The notes under the pieces: generated by a model
The model's input: only the letters and a program-made list of their open reading frames with translations
Databases searched by the model: none
Told to the model about the DNA's origin: nothing
Translations under genes and position numbers: made by a program
Source of the DNA: CBDEFX01 sp965237635
GTDB lineage: Bacteria; Chloroflexota; Dehalococcoidia; Lucifugimonadales; CAUZJF01
DNA: 64,000 bases
Assembly: GCA_965237635.1 (NCBI GenBank)
Contig: CBDEFX010000001.1
Location: 1,612,001-1,676,000, forward strand
Direction of reading: 5' to 3'
Shown here: positions 26,968-34,930 of the stretch, in pieces
How the letters are laid out: each line of letters opens with the position of its first letter
Position numbering within the stretch: position 1 is the stretch's first letter

Positions 26968-28340
26968 AAGTAGAGTCCCAGGAAGTGGTGTAAGAGGGAG
27001 AGGGTCTGGAGAAAGAGAGACCACCGCGTCATCCTTAGCGGGCAAAGAAGAAAGCTCGAGAAAGGAGGACAACAGTGGTCAAGGAAAGGATGGACCTGCT
27101 GGAGCTATTGCGCAGGGGGGGAATGGACGGTGACGTGGACTTCCTACGGGAGGCACTGAGAGTGCTGGTAGAGGGGATCATGGATGCGGAGGTGTCATCG
27201 AGGATCGGTGCTGAGTATGGAGAACGCAGCCCTGAGCGGGTGACCCAGCGCAACGGGTATCGGTCCCGGGCGTGGGATACCCGGGTGGGGACTATGGAGC
27301 TGCACATCCCGAAGCTTCGAGAGGGGAGCTACTTCCCGAGCCTGCTGGAGCCACGGCGTCGCAGCGAGCGAGCTCTGCTGGCTGTGATCCAGCAGGCCTA
27401 TGTGGAAGGTGTATCGACAAGGCGGGTGGACGACCTGGTCAAGGCCCTGGGGTGTGAGGGTATCTCCAAGAGCCAGGTGTCGCGTATCTGTCAGGAGCTG
27501 GACGTGGTGGTGGATGGCTTCCTGGGCCGTCCGCTGGACGGTGGACCATATCCCTACCTGTGGATGGACGCACTGACCCAGAAGGTCAGAGAGGCCGGCA
27601 GGATCGTCAACGTCAGCGTGGTGGTGGCGACGGCCGTCAATGGCGAGGGCAAGCGGGAGATCATTGGGATGGGCGTGGGTACCAGTGAAGACGGCGCCTT
27701 CTGGCTGGCCTTCCTACGCTCGCTGTCCGCCAGGGGCCTCAGCGGGGTGGAGCTGGTGGTATCGGACGCTCATCAGGGACTCCGCGGCGCCATCGCCGCA
27801 GTCTTCGGCGGAGCCAGCTGGCAACGGTGCCGCACCCACTTCATGACCAACCTGCTCACTCGGGTACCCAGAAGAGTCCAACCATGGATGGCCACCATGG
27901 TCCGCACCATCTACCAGCAACCCTCCCCCGATGAGGTACACGCCCAACTCGATAGGGTGACCGATCAACTCGGAGACCGGTTCCCTCAGGTGGCCTCTCT
28001 ACTGGACGAGGCTGGACGAAGATATCCTGGCCTTCTCCAGCTTCCCTGTCGCCCACTGGAAGAAGATCTGGTCCAACAACCCCCTGGAGCGTCTCAACAA
28101 GGAGATCAGGCGTCGCACCGATGTCGTGGGCATCTTCCCTAACCGACCAGCCGTGCGTCGCCTGGTTGGCGCCGTCCTCGCTGAACAGCACGACGAATGG
28201 GCCGTCGGCCGTCGATACCTCACACCCGCCATTCTGATCCTAAACGAAGCTCTTCCGGAGGCCGATCTCGCGGAGGCGACAGCCGCCTAAACAACATCAA
28301 CAGGATGACGCACTCTTACACCACTTGACGGGACGTGACC
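26968..28340 (+). mobile_element. Second IS256-type element in the Fic gene
   Basis: The element is about 1.37 kb. The two ends share the text AAGTGGTGTAAGAG with an upstream GTCCC, near 26975-26996 and reversed near 28314-28335. The sequence AAGCCTC flanks it on both sides (26961-26967 and 28341-28347), a 7- to 8-bp duplication. Removing it with 7 bp restores the Fic frame (RLDEASRAVATL). Its transposase is a different subgroup from the element at 20384. Confidence 0.85.
27075..28290 (+). pseudogene. IS256-family transposase, C-terminal frameshift
   Basis: The gene starts at GTG 27075 after AAAGGAGG. The N-terminal 315 residues are in frame, with DDE residues in YLWMDALTQK near 158 and VVSDAHQGL near 229. 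Near 28016 the reading shifts (LDEAG then ...). The proper continuation DILAFSSFPVAHWKKIW and NNPLERLN, which carries the catalytic Glu, is one frame over and ends at 28290. An extra G explains it. The element is probably inactive. Confidence 0.9.
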
Positions 28341-28627
28341 AAGCCTCGTCAAGGCGATAGACTAAAGAGGAGTCCAGTTCGATGTAACGGGGCAGGGTAT
28401 CGGGAACGAAGGCCATATTCCCATCGTCAATTGGGACAAGGTGTCCGCAAGGGCTCGCTGTTAGCTCACTGATCAAACTTGATACTCCAATTGCAATTCG
28501 GCCTTCAATCGATACTTAATGGCCAAATAGTATCAAATGCATGTGCCGTTAGCAACCTATGTATTAAACTACCCTAGTGCCGGATTTGCCTTTAGGCATC
28601 AGTGGAACTTGCATTGAAGGATCAGCG

Positions 28628-29350
28628 ATGACACAGGAAGCTGAGTTCCAGCGCGGTATGGTCGTGACGGCGCATGCCGACGACGCCGAGTTCGGCTGCT
28701 CGGGAACGGTGGCCAAATGGTGCCACGAGGGTTGGGAGGTCGTCTACGTTCTCTGCACAGATGGGAGCAAGGGCAGCGAAGAGCGTGAGATGACGCAAAA
28801 GAAGCTCTCAGGGATACGCCGCCAGGAGCAGATCAATGCCGGGAAGATCCTCGGTCTCAAGGACGTCGTCTTCCTCGACTACGAAGACAGTATGCTTCAA
28901 CCCTCTCTGGAGCTGCGCCGTGACATCACCAAGGAGATCCGGCGCCACCAGCCGGATATCCTCATCACGACCAATCCTCAGCGTTCATTCGAAGGCGGAT
29001 GGGGCGTGGGCCATCCCGACCATATGGCTGCGGGCGAGGCGGCTCTTTCTGCCGTCTACCCCACGGCGCGCGACCATATGACTCTCCCCGAGCTCCTACA
29101 GGAAGGTCTCGAGCCTCATAAGGTGGCGGAGGTCTGGGTAATGGGCCATCCAGACCCAGACCATTGGGTCGATGTCACCGAGCACATGGATACGTCCATC
29201 AAAGCGCTGAATGAGCATACCTCCCAGCTAGGAGACAGACCGACTGAGGAGATCGACAAGCGTATGAGGGAGTGGCGAAGCGAACGGGCGGCCGGCAAGG
29301 GCATGCAGTATGCCGAGGCCTTCAGACGCCTCGTGATCGAGAAGCGTTAG
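28628..29350 (+). CDS. PIG-L/LmbE-family deacetylase
   Basis: The 240-residue protein has the family zinc motif AHADDAEFGCSGT near residue 15 (His, Asp, Asp; the usual AHPDD has Pro in place of Ala) and a GHPDHMAAG motif near 130. Members hydrolyse N-acetyl groups from GlcNAc-type or thiol-cofactor precursors. ATG 28628 was chosen over the upstream ATG-like start at 28577 because homology begins there. The gene stands alone, between the broken Fic gene and a prophage remnant on the other strand. Confidence 0.9.
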   Translation: MTQEAEFQRGMVVTAHADDAEFGCSGTVAKWCHEGWEVVYVLCTDGSKGSEEREMTQKKLSGIRRQEQINAGKILGLKDVVFLDYEDSMLQPSLELRRDITKEIRRHQPDILITTNPQRSFEGGWGVGHPDHMAAGEAALSAVYPTARDHMTLPELLQEGLEPHKVAEVWVMGHPDPDHWVDVTEHMDTSIKALNEHTSQLGDRPTEEIDKRMREWRSERAAGKGMQYAEAFRRLVIEKR

Positions 29351-30793
29351 GACCAGAGCAGCCCAGAGATCGCTGCCTAGCGCAACGGTATCGGCGATAG
29401 TCTACGGGACGCCAACCTCGATGCCGACTCCAAATCTGCTCCAGACCTGCGCTTTCCCGCCATCCATCTCCAGTGGCCCAGGCGTCGGACGCCGTCTCTG
29501 TATCCGCCGAATCACGGTCGTCGCGGAACAAGGCGTCGACGATCGGCGTCCAGACCCCCTCTTTGCGCCAGGTCCTGAAGTAATGGTGCACGATTTTCCA
29601 GGGTGGTAGATCGTGAGGCAGACCGCGCCATGGGCAGCCGGTGGCGGTCTGGTACAGTATCCCGTTCAGGATCTCACGCCTTTGGTACTTGCCAGGCCTG
29701 CCACCCGGCTTGATCTGTGGGACCAGCGATTCTATCCGACCCCACTCGGTATCGGTAACGTCGCTCGGGTAAGCTATCCTTGCCTCCGTTGTGGCAGCAG
29801 TAGCTACTTCGGGGGCGCGACTCCTGCCCCAGCTTTCCGTATCTCCGGACTCCCTATCTTGATCTGGTATCGCGCCTGATCGCATCGCTGCTCGAAGCCT
29901 GGAGACGGTCTCTTCGTATCTCTTTCGTGCCGGTCGCACGCGCGCATCTGAGATCTCTTCAGACGGCTCCCACGATGGCAGATCGGAGGCCGTATGCTCT
30001 ACAAGACGGGGTTCTTTCAGGTCATCAGTCTGGGTTGGTGCATCGACTTCCCTGGTGGTAGAGCCTGGGTTCCAAAGAGAGGTCTCCCGTGAATCCGCCA
30101 GCGACCACGCGTCGGTGAGATCGAAGTCGACCGCGGGCCCAACCGGAGCGCTGCCGGAACCGCATACGCTTCCATGCAATCTTGATTCTCTCGTAAAAAG
30201 TCTGTGCAGGTCGAATTAGAACAAACGTACCCACACCTGGGTACAATATACAGTCTCTGTTCCGTATACTACCCCAACATACGGTAGCGCTCAGATGTGC
30301 TAAATCGCTGGAACTTGCTCAAAACGGGTTTTTACGAGGGAATCAATCTTAGTAGGGCGTCGGCAAGGTCGTCCTCAGTGAACGTTTCGTAGCCGGACTC
30401 GTCGGGCAGCATGTCAGAGGTCGCCAGGTGAAAGATCGTTTGCTCGACGATCGGCGCCATGTGACCGGTCACCCCGTACAGCTCCAAGATCGGCCGCATC
30501 TGCCGGATGCCGAACGTGCTCTTGACTGAGCCGACCCAGCGAATGAGGTTCGCCAATAGATTGGCGTCCAGCCGATCGGCCCCTCCCGCGCTACTGGCTA
30601 AAGGGCGGGTAGCCCTCCGACCAGCATCTGCCCGTAAGGGCTTAGGCTGGGTCAATGGCCTTGATGTATCCGGCGGCGAGAGAGGCCTCGTTCGCACTGC
30701 GTCTGTGGGCCTTTGGACACCTGTGTTCGGACGATGTGTCCCGGTCCTCGATTCCTTTAACACACGGACCAGCTCGTTCAACGACATCGTCAC
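29322..30793 (-). pseudogene. Accessory protein gene of the prophage region, cut by a MITE and fused to an IS5-type N-terminal domain
   Basis: Reading from 30793 (GTG/ATG near a GAGGG site), residues 1-70 are Pro/Arg/Thr-rich and disordered. Residues 75-150 form a helical domain (LLANLIRWVGSVKSTFG, MRPILELYGVTGHMAP). At DALLRL a 161-bp MITE interrupts the gene; without it the frame runs on as HGSVCGSGSAPVG. A long acidic stretch then leads, in frame, into an IS5-family DUF4096 domain (YPSDVTDTEWGRIESLVP, GCPWRGLPHDLPPW) without its catalytic part. The last 50 codons look like noise. The helical domain vaguely resembles archaellum FlaD/E proteins, but this is weak. Confidence 0.6.
30184..30344 (-). 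mobile_element. 161-bp MITE, copy 2
   Basis: This copy is identical over its full length to the one at 9816-9976, in the opposite orientation. Exact 6-bp duplications AATCTT flank it at 30178-30183 and 30345-30350. It split the accessory gene on the minus strand. The lack of any difference from copy 1 points to recent movement. Confidence 0.92.
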
Positions 30794-30838
30794 AGGTCCC
30801 TCACCGGGGTCGGCCTCGTTTCGAGTCTTGCCGATCGC

Positions 30839-31219
30839 CTAAGCAAGCTGTTCCAGGTTCAGCCCCACTTTCCCGTCGCCTGGGCCGTCTGTCGAGGCCC
30901 TGCTCAACATCAGATCGAGGTCCTGCCTCGACAGGGTCACCCCTCCGATGTCCTCAAGGGCAGGCCCGTTCTTGCCAAGGGGTGGGCGGTTCGGCCTTGG
31001 CGTATTCGGGGCGCCGCCCCCTACAGCGCGGCTCGGCGGCTCGCCCATCACCTCTTGGAGCCCGGCGCGGGCCCGACGAAGCTCCTCCCTCACCAGCCCA
31101 AAATCCTTTGCCAGAAGCTCAACCTGTTTCTCGAGTTCCATGACCCTCGCTCCCAAATCCGAACTGGCTGTATCGGTCCGAGCGCTCAAGTGCAGGGATC
31201 CACCGCGCATCGAGCGCAA
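30839..31219 (-). CDS. Coiled-coil protein of the prophage region, unknown function
   Basis: The protein is up to 126 residues; ATG choices near residues 1, 4 and 27 are possible. A heptad-rich segment (MELEKQVELLAKDFGLVREELR) runs from about 27 to 55, followed by a Pro/Gly linker and a short C-terminal helix (LSRQDLDLMLS). The stop is 46 bases from the next gene on the same strand. I do not recognise the family. Coding is supported by the regular heptads and the arrangement with its neighbours. Confidence 0.55.
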   Translation of the reverse strand: MRSMRGGSLHLSARTDTASSDLGARVMELEKQVELLAKDFGLVREELRRARAGLQEVMGEPPSRAVGGGAPNTPRPNRPPLGKNGPALEDIGGVTLSRQDLDLMLSRASTDGPGDGKVGLNLEQLA

Positions 31220-31355
31220 GACTGAGGGTAGCTAGCGGGCGTGGCGAGTCGCTAGGACTCTGAGGGCCTGTTTTGTACTTTTCTAATATTTCTCTTGGTC
31301 CGCACAACGACAGACCTATGGTGAAGGGGCCAGGGGGTCGACACCTGTACGAGCG

Positions 31356-31568
31356 CTACCCGTCCTCGCCATTGTTGCCGTGGAGGGCCCTGCTTAGCTC
31401 CGACGCCTCGTCGGGGTCCGCGCGTTCCAGCAGTCGGATGACGGCCCGAGCCATGAGCTGGACTGTCTTGTCGAACCGGCTGAGGATGCGCTCGAGCCGG
31501 AACATGAACCATACCAGAAGAACCCCCGGTATCCCCGCGTTCAGGAAAGGGGTCAGGTCTACTTCCAT
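31356..31568 (-). CDS. Holin-like small membrane protein
   Basis: The 70-residue protein has one N-terminal transmembrane segment (FLNAGIPGVLLVWFMF) and a charged amphipathic C-terminal part (RLERILSRFDKTVQLMARA). Small one-span proteins of this make-up commonly sit behind tail genes in phages and are annotated as holins. The start lies 4 bases past the stop of the terminase-tail fusion, which fits an operon. Confidence 0.6.
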   Translation of the reverse strand: MEVDLTPFLNAGIPGVLLVWFMFRLERILSRFDKTVQLMARAVIRLLERADPDEASELSRALHGNNGEDG

Positions 31569-31571
31569 CTG

Positions 31572-32651
31572 TCATACACCCTGAAGCAGCAGCTCTGCGG
31601 TCACTTTCGTCCAGCCCTCGCCCACCGTGATGTTGTGTCCTTCGATGAAAAAGTCCTCGTTTATTCCCATCGCGCTGTAGTCTACGGTGACACGGTCTGA
31701 GAAGCCGCGCTGAAGCATCAGCAGCATATTGGCCTTCGAGCCGTTAGGCACCATGACACGCAGGATCGACTTCGGGTCCTTCCTGCGGTCTCGCCGGTTC
31801 TTGATCGTCGCCAACGCCACGTCGACCTCGCGAGTCCACCTCGCCTCGATGGTCTTGACTCGTTCTCCGTACGTGTCCTTGCTTGTCGTGTCTTCCGCAA
31901 GCAGCAGCACAGGGGCGTCGTACGTAAAGGCGTTGAGGGTTCTCAGCTTCAAGAGGGTAAGGAATCCGGCGGTAGCTCCGAACACCACTCGTACCAGCGT
32001 ACCTTTGCCGTTGAAGTCCGCGATGTTGGGATGCGTCACGGTCAGCTCGCTGGATATGTCAGTGCCCGTGCCGTCTTGCTTCGTGTTGGCGTCGTAGTTG
32101 AGATTTTCCACAGGCGACACCTGGCCCACCACCACGTCGTAGTCTTTGCTCTCGGCGAGAAACTCTTTCGGCGAGTTGGTCGCGAATCCTAAAGCGAAGC
32201 TCTGCTCGTCGATCTCGTACCGGGCTGTCCTGAACATCTTGCCGGCAAGCTTGCCTCGTGATCGGCTGTAGGCGAAGCGGATCTCGTTCCACACGATGTC
32301 ATCGACCTGTCGGGAGGTCGGGCCCGTCACGATCGCCTTCGCAGGCGACCGCGCGTACAGCCACCATAACACCACCCGACCCGCAGCCCAGTCCTTCCCG
32401 GACCCGTTGCACCCTACCACGGACACCCGCCGGGACCGCTCCACGGCCTTCAGAATCTGGATCTGCTTGTCGTATGGCTTTTCACGCAGTACCTCCCTGA
32501 CGAACGCAACCGGGCTGAGTGACCCGACACCCGACTCGGATTTCCCTTTCCTCGGTCCGGCAGTAGTTTTTCCTGCGACTTTCTCCGAAAGCTCATGTGA
32601 CGGCAGCTCTGATTCTCCTTCGGGCCGGCCCCGACTCCCCGTACAAAGCAA
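31572..32651 (-). pseudogene. Terminase large-subunit N-terminus fused to the end of a phage tail-type protein
   Basis: Residues 55-170 are a terminase ATPase: Walker A GCNGSGKDW near 80 and an ITGPTSRQVDDIVWNEIR-like helix (here IVTGPTSRQVDDIVW). At SKDYDVVVG, where the Walker B acidic pair should follow, the reading changes to an unrelated sequence. This ends SAMGINEDFFIEGHNITVGEG, which resembles phage tail or baseplate proteins. No frameshift is needed, so an in-frame deletion of the structural module is likely. The nuclease domain of the terminase is gone. The start is uncertain because the first 50 codons are weak; an AAGGAG lies near 32610. Confidence 0.65.
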
Positions 32652-32652
32652 A

Positions 32653-32679
32653 AGGGACGGTCCTTTCGGGTCCGTCCCT
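32653..32679 (-). terminator. Hairpin with T run just downstream of the terminase promoter
   Basis: On the minus strand AGGGACGG (from 32679 down) pairs with CCGTCCCT (to 32653) across an 11-base loop, followed by TTTTG. This is the form of an intrinsic terminator. It begins only about 10 bases after the -10 box at 32693-32688, so a transcript from that promoter would meet it at once. Confidence 0.6.
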
Positions 32680-32687
32680 GTACATCA

Positions 32688-32716
32688 ATAATAGAACACC
32701 CGTACTCATTTGTCAA
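32688..32716 (-). promoter_or_regulatory. Strong sigma-70-type promoter with an operator-like 12-mer against the -10
   Basis: On the minus strand the order is TTGACA (32716-32711), a 17-base spacer, and TATTAT (32693-32688). The last 12 bases of the spacer are GTACGGGTGTTC (32705-32694), an imperfect palindrome. Related 12-mers touch a -10-like hexamer at 34274, 35377, 36966 and 53664. Confidence 0.65.
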
Positions 32717-33122
32717 GTCATGCTCTTGTCCCCCTTGTCCCCTCTCCTGCTCGGCGGGAGAGGGCTAGAGCTTGCCCTGAGTCTGCCGAAGGGGTGAGGG
32801 AATCCCCTGTCGCATTGACCGTCCGCCGGACGGCTGCTATATTGCGCCTGGTTCAGCACGCTCGGCTCGGCCTGTCGAACTGCGTGATAAACCAAGACCG
32901 GCAGGCTGGCAATAAATGAGGGGAGTGCAGAGGGGCGAAGCCCCGGCGCCTGTCCTGAGCGGAGTTGAAGGGCCGGGAGTCTGAGGGTGTCCCTCAGATA
33001 TCATTTTCTTCCCCCTCCCTGGCCAGGAAGGGGATCAGGGGGATGGTCGAAAGGGTTCTCTCATCAACACGCTGATCGGAAGCCTGCAGGCTTGTAGAGA
33101 ATAGGCACGGAGGCCCACCGAG
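32717..33122. repeat. Gene-free stretch with G-rich dispersed repeats
   Basis: There is no supported gene. Positions 32918-33085 match 34395-34550: both contain GCAGAGGG.CGAAGCCCCGG, CGCCTGTCCTGAGCG and CCGGGAGTCTGAGGGTGTC, then CTGGCCAGGAAGGG. An unrelated 'ccctctcctgctcggcgggagaggg' unit lies near 32735-32765. Confidence 0.65.
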
Positions 33123-33812
33123 ATGTCACCAAAAGCCTACTTCGGTCCGGAGCTGTTCGAGTTCCTTACCGACATCAAGGACAACAACAACCGAGAATGG
33201 TTCCAGGCCAGCAAAGGCCGCTACCAGTCGGACGTACTCGAGCCGCTTCAGGCCTTCGTTGCCGACTTCGGGACTCGATTGCAAGGTATCAGCCCTCACT
33301 TCGTGGCCGACCCTAGGCAGACCGGAGGCTCGATCTTCCGGATCTACCGTGACGTCCGGTTCTCGAAGGACAAGAGTCCCTACAAGACTCACGCGGCAGT
33401 CCACTTCCGCCATGGGATCGGAAAGGACGTCCATGGTCCCGGCTACTACCTGCATCTTGAACCTACGAACGTCTATGTCGGTGGCGGCATGTGGCACCCG
33501 GAACCGAAGATGCTAAGCGGTATCCGGGATGCCATCGTAGCCAATCCCGCCCGGTGGCAGCGAATACTCTCCGACAAACAGTTCGCCGCGCGCTTTCACC
33601 TCGACGGCGAGTCTTTGAAGCGTCCGCCAAAGGGCTACGACCCCGACCACCCTTTGATCGAAGACCTGAAGCGCAAAGACTTTATAGTCTCAGCTTCATT
33701 CAAGCCGGAGGACACCCATGCCGCGGACTTCATCGATCGCTTCGAAGACGTCTGTCGCCAGTCGGCCCCGCTGATGCAGTTTCTGGCCACGTCAGCCGGG
33801 CTTCCCTGGTAA
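33123..33812 (+). CDS. DUF2461-family protein
   Basis: The 229-residue protein matches the DUF2461/TIGR02453 pattern: LFEFLTDIKDNNNREWFQ near residue 9, IFRIYRDVRFSKDKSPYKTH near 70, and YYLHLEP with GGGMW near 105-120. The family is widespread and has no proven function. It is full length. The stop is 2 bases from the convergent zinc-ribbon gene. Confidence 0.9.
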   Translation: MSPKAYFGPELFEFLTDIKDNNNREWFQASKGRYQSDVLEPLQAFVADFGTRLQGISPHFVADPRQTGGSIFRIYRDVRFSKDKSPYKTHAAVHFRHGIGKDVHGPGYYLHLEPTNVYVGGGMWHPEPKMLSGIRDAIVANPARWQRILSDKQFAARFHLDGESLKRPPKGYDPDHPLIEDLKRKDFIVSASFKPEDTHAADFIDRFEDVCRQSAPLMQFLATSAGLPW

Positions 33813-33814
33813 CC

Positions 33815-34156
33815 CTAAGGCGTCGTCTGTCGACGCCCGACTTCTCGGCCGGTCGCCGGACTGAATACATGGCCACACGAGCGGCACCTGTAGCATGAGT
33901 TGTCCTCCTCCCGTAGCCTGTCGAGCGAGACAAGCTCAGTAGAGCCGCATTTGGGGCACCGGCCAGCGGTTCCCGGACTCCCGCCAGTGTGGTCCGCGCC
34001 GACCGTCGACTCGGACGCTTTGGCTGGTTTCTGAACGATGCGTGGTCCAGGATAGGCCACCTCTGGTCGATGCGAGCACTGTACACAGTAGACGTCGTCC
34101 GCGTGGGTGGCGTCCACGTCTCCCCCACATCGAGGACATGACTTGAATAGAATCAC
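33815..34156 (-). CDS. Double zinc-ribbon protein
   Basis: The 113-residue protein has two Cys4 sites: CPRCGGD (residue 8) with CVQCS (24), and CPKCGST (about 67) with CYRCRSCG (about 87). The middle is a flexible linker. Such proteins bind nucleic acid or other proteins, and no partner is visible. It is convergent with the DUF2461 gene. Confidence 0.75.
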   Translation of the reverse strand: MILFKSCPRCGGDVDATHADDVYCVQCSHRPEVAYPGPRIVQKPAKASESTVGADHTGGSPGTAGRCPKCGSTELVSLDRLREEDNSCYRCRSCGHVFSPATGREVGRRQTTP

Positions 34157-34563
34157 AACTACAGCCTCCCCTCATCGAAGCCGGTGTTGGCAGGCCACTT
34201 ACGGTCAACTCTGCGACGACTAGCATTCGTCACGAAAGGCCAGAAAAAGGGCCCAGACCGGGCCAACAAACACGCACGGATGTTCTATAGCGACTTATTG
34301 TATTATGCACCTTAACGACTCGGATTGTCAAGACGCGGTTGGTCTGAACGCGGATGCCCACGTTGAAGCCGCCGGCTAGGACTAACTGGCTGATGGATTA
34401 TGGGGTGTGCAGAGGGACGAAGCCCCGGCGCCTGTCCTGAGCGAAGTCGAAGGGCCGGGAGTCTGAGGGTGTCCCTCAGATATAACTTCTTTCCCCTTCC
34501 TGGCCAGGAAGGGTGTCAAGGGATGGGCGAAAGGGTTTTTTTCAGCACCCCGCTAGGTAGGCC
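34157..34563. repeat. Intergenic stretch with operator-like site and dispersed repeat
   Basis: There is no gene. Positions 34395-34550 are a copy of the G-rich repeat found at 32918-33085. The operator-like 12-mer at 34274-34285 is listed separately. An AT-rich patch (TATTGTATTATG) lies near 34297. Confidence 0.6.
34274..34291 (+). promoter_or_regulatory. Operator-like 12-mer abutting a -10-like hexamer, upstream of the XRE gene
   Basis: GCACGGATGTTC (34274-34285) is followed directly by TATAGC. It is the exact reverse complement of the 12-mer at 36966 (GAACATCCGTGC). The corresponding -35 (CCAACA) is weak. The XRE gene starts 270 bases downstream. Confidence 0.45.
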
Positions 34564-34929
34564 ATGGATACAGAAGACCGCCGATTTGGGACGCTCGCGG
34601 ACATGGTCCGGCGGTCCCGTGTGTCAAAGGGGCTGACGCAGAGGCAGCTGTCGCGCGCTCTCAACAAGAGCGAGGGCTACGTCGGCCATCTGGAAAGCGG
34701 GAGAATACGGCCGAACGTTGAGACCTTGAAGGCGATGGCGTCGGCGCTCGGGCTCCTTTACGGCCAGCTCGCCGTCGCGGCGGGGTACATCACCGACGAG
34801 GAGTTCGAGAGCCCCATCGACGATCGGCAACTGGCAAGGCTCACCGAGATGGGGGACCTGACAGACCAGGAGTGGGAGTCGGTGAGGGACTTTGCACGCT
34901 ACGTCAGGAGCCGAAGGCCCCCCGGCTGA
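34564..34929 (+). CDS. XRE-family helix-turn-helix regulator
   Basis: The 121-residue protein has an HTH domain at residues 10-65 (MVRRSRVSKGLTQRQLSRAL, then SEGYVGHLESG and LKAMASALGL), the Cro/CI-type fold. The C-terminal 50 residues are acidic and helical and may dimerise. It probably represses a local promoter. It is convergent with, and one base from, an ImmA/IrrE-like gene. XRE regulators and ImmA proteases are usual partners, although they normally share a strand. Confidence 0.88.
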   Translation: MDTEDRRFGTLADMVRRSRVSKGLTQRQLSRALNKSEGYVGHLESGRIRPNVETLKAMASALGLLYGQLAVAAGYITDEEFESPIDDRQLARLTEMGDLTDQEWESVRDFARYVRSRRPPG

Positions 34930-34930
34930 C

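Larger units (their letters stand above)
20026..28476 (-). pseudogene. Fic-domain protein gene, split into four pieces by insertion sequences
   Basis: The pieces on the minus strand are 28476-28341, 26967-26453, 21933-21752 and 20383-20026. Removing the inserts with one copy of each target duplication gives a continuous frame of about 389 codons. It contains the class II inhibitory motif SSRIEG, the Fic motif HPYLDGNGRIGR, and a C-terminal winged-helix region. The TTG start at 28476 is preceded by GGAG. A further TGA at 20113-20115 interrupts the last 29 codons (reading PRFYLAAELLDVIEA after it). Fic proteins AMPylate target proteins; the rebuilt ancestor has all the residues for this, but the present gene cannot make it. 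Confidence 0.88.
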
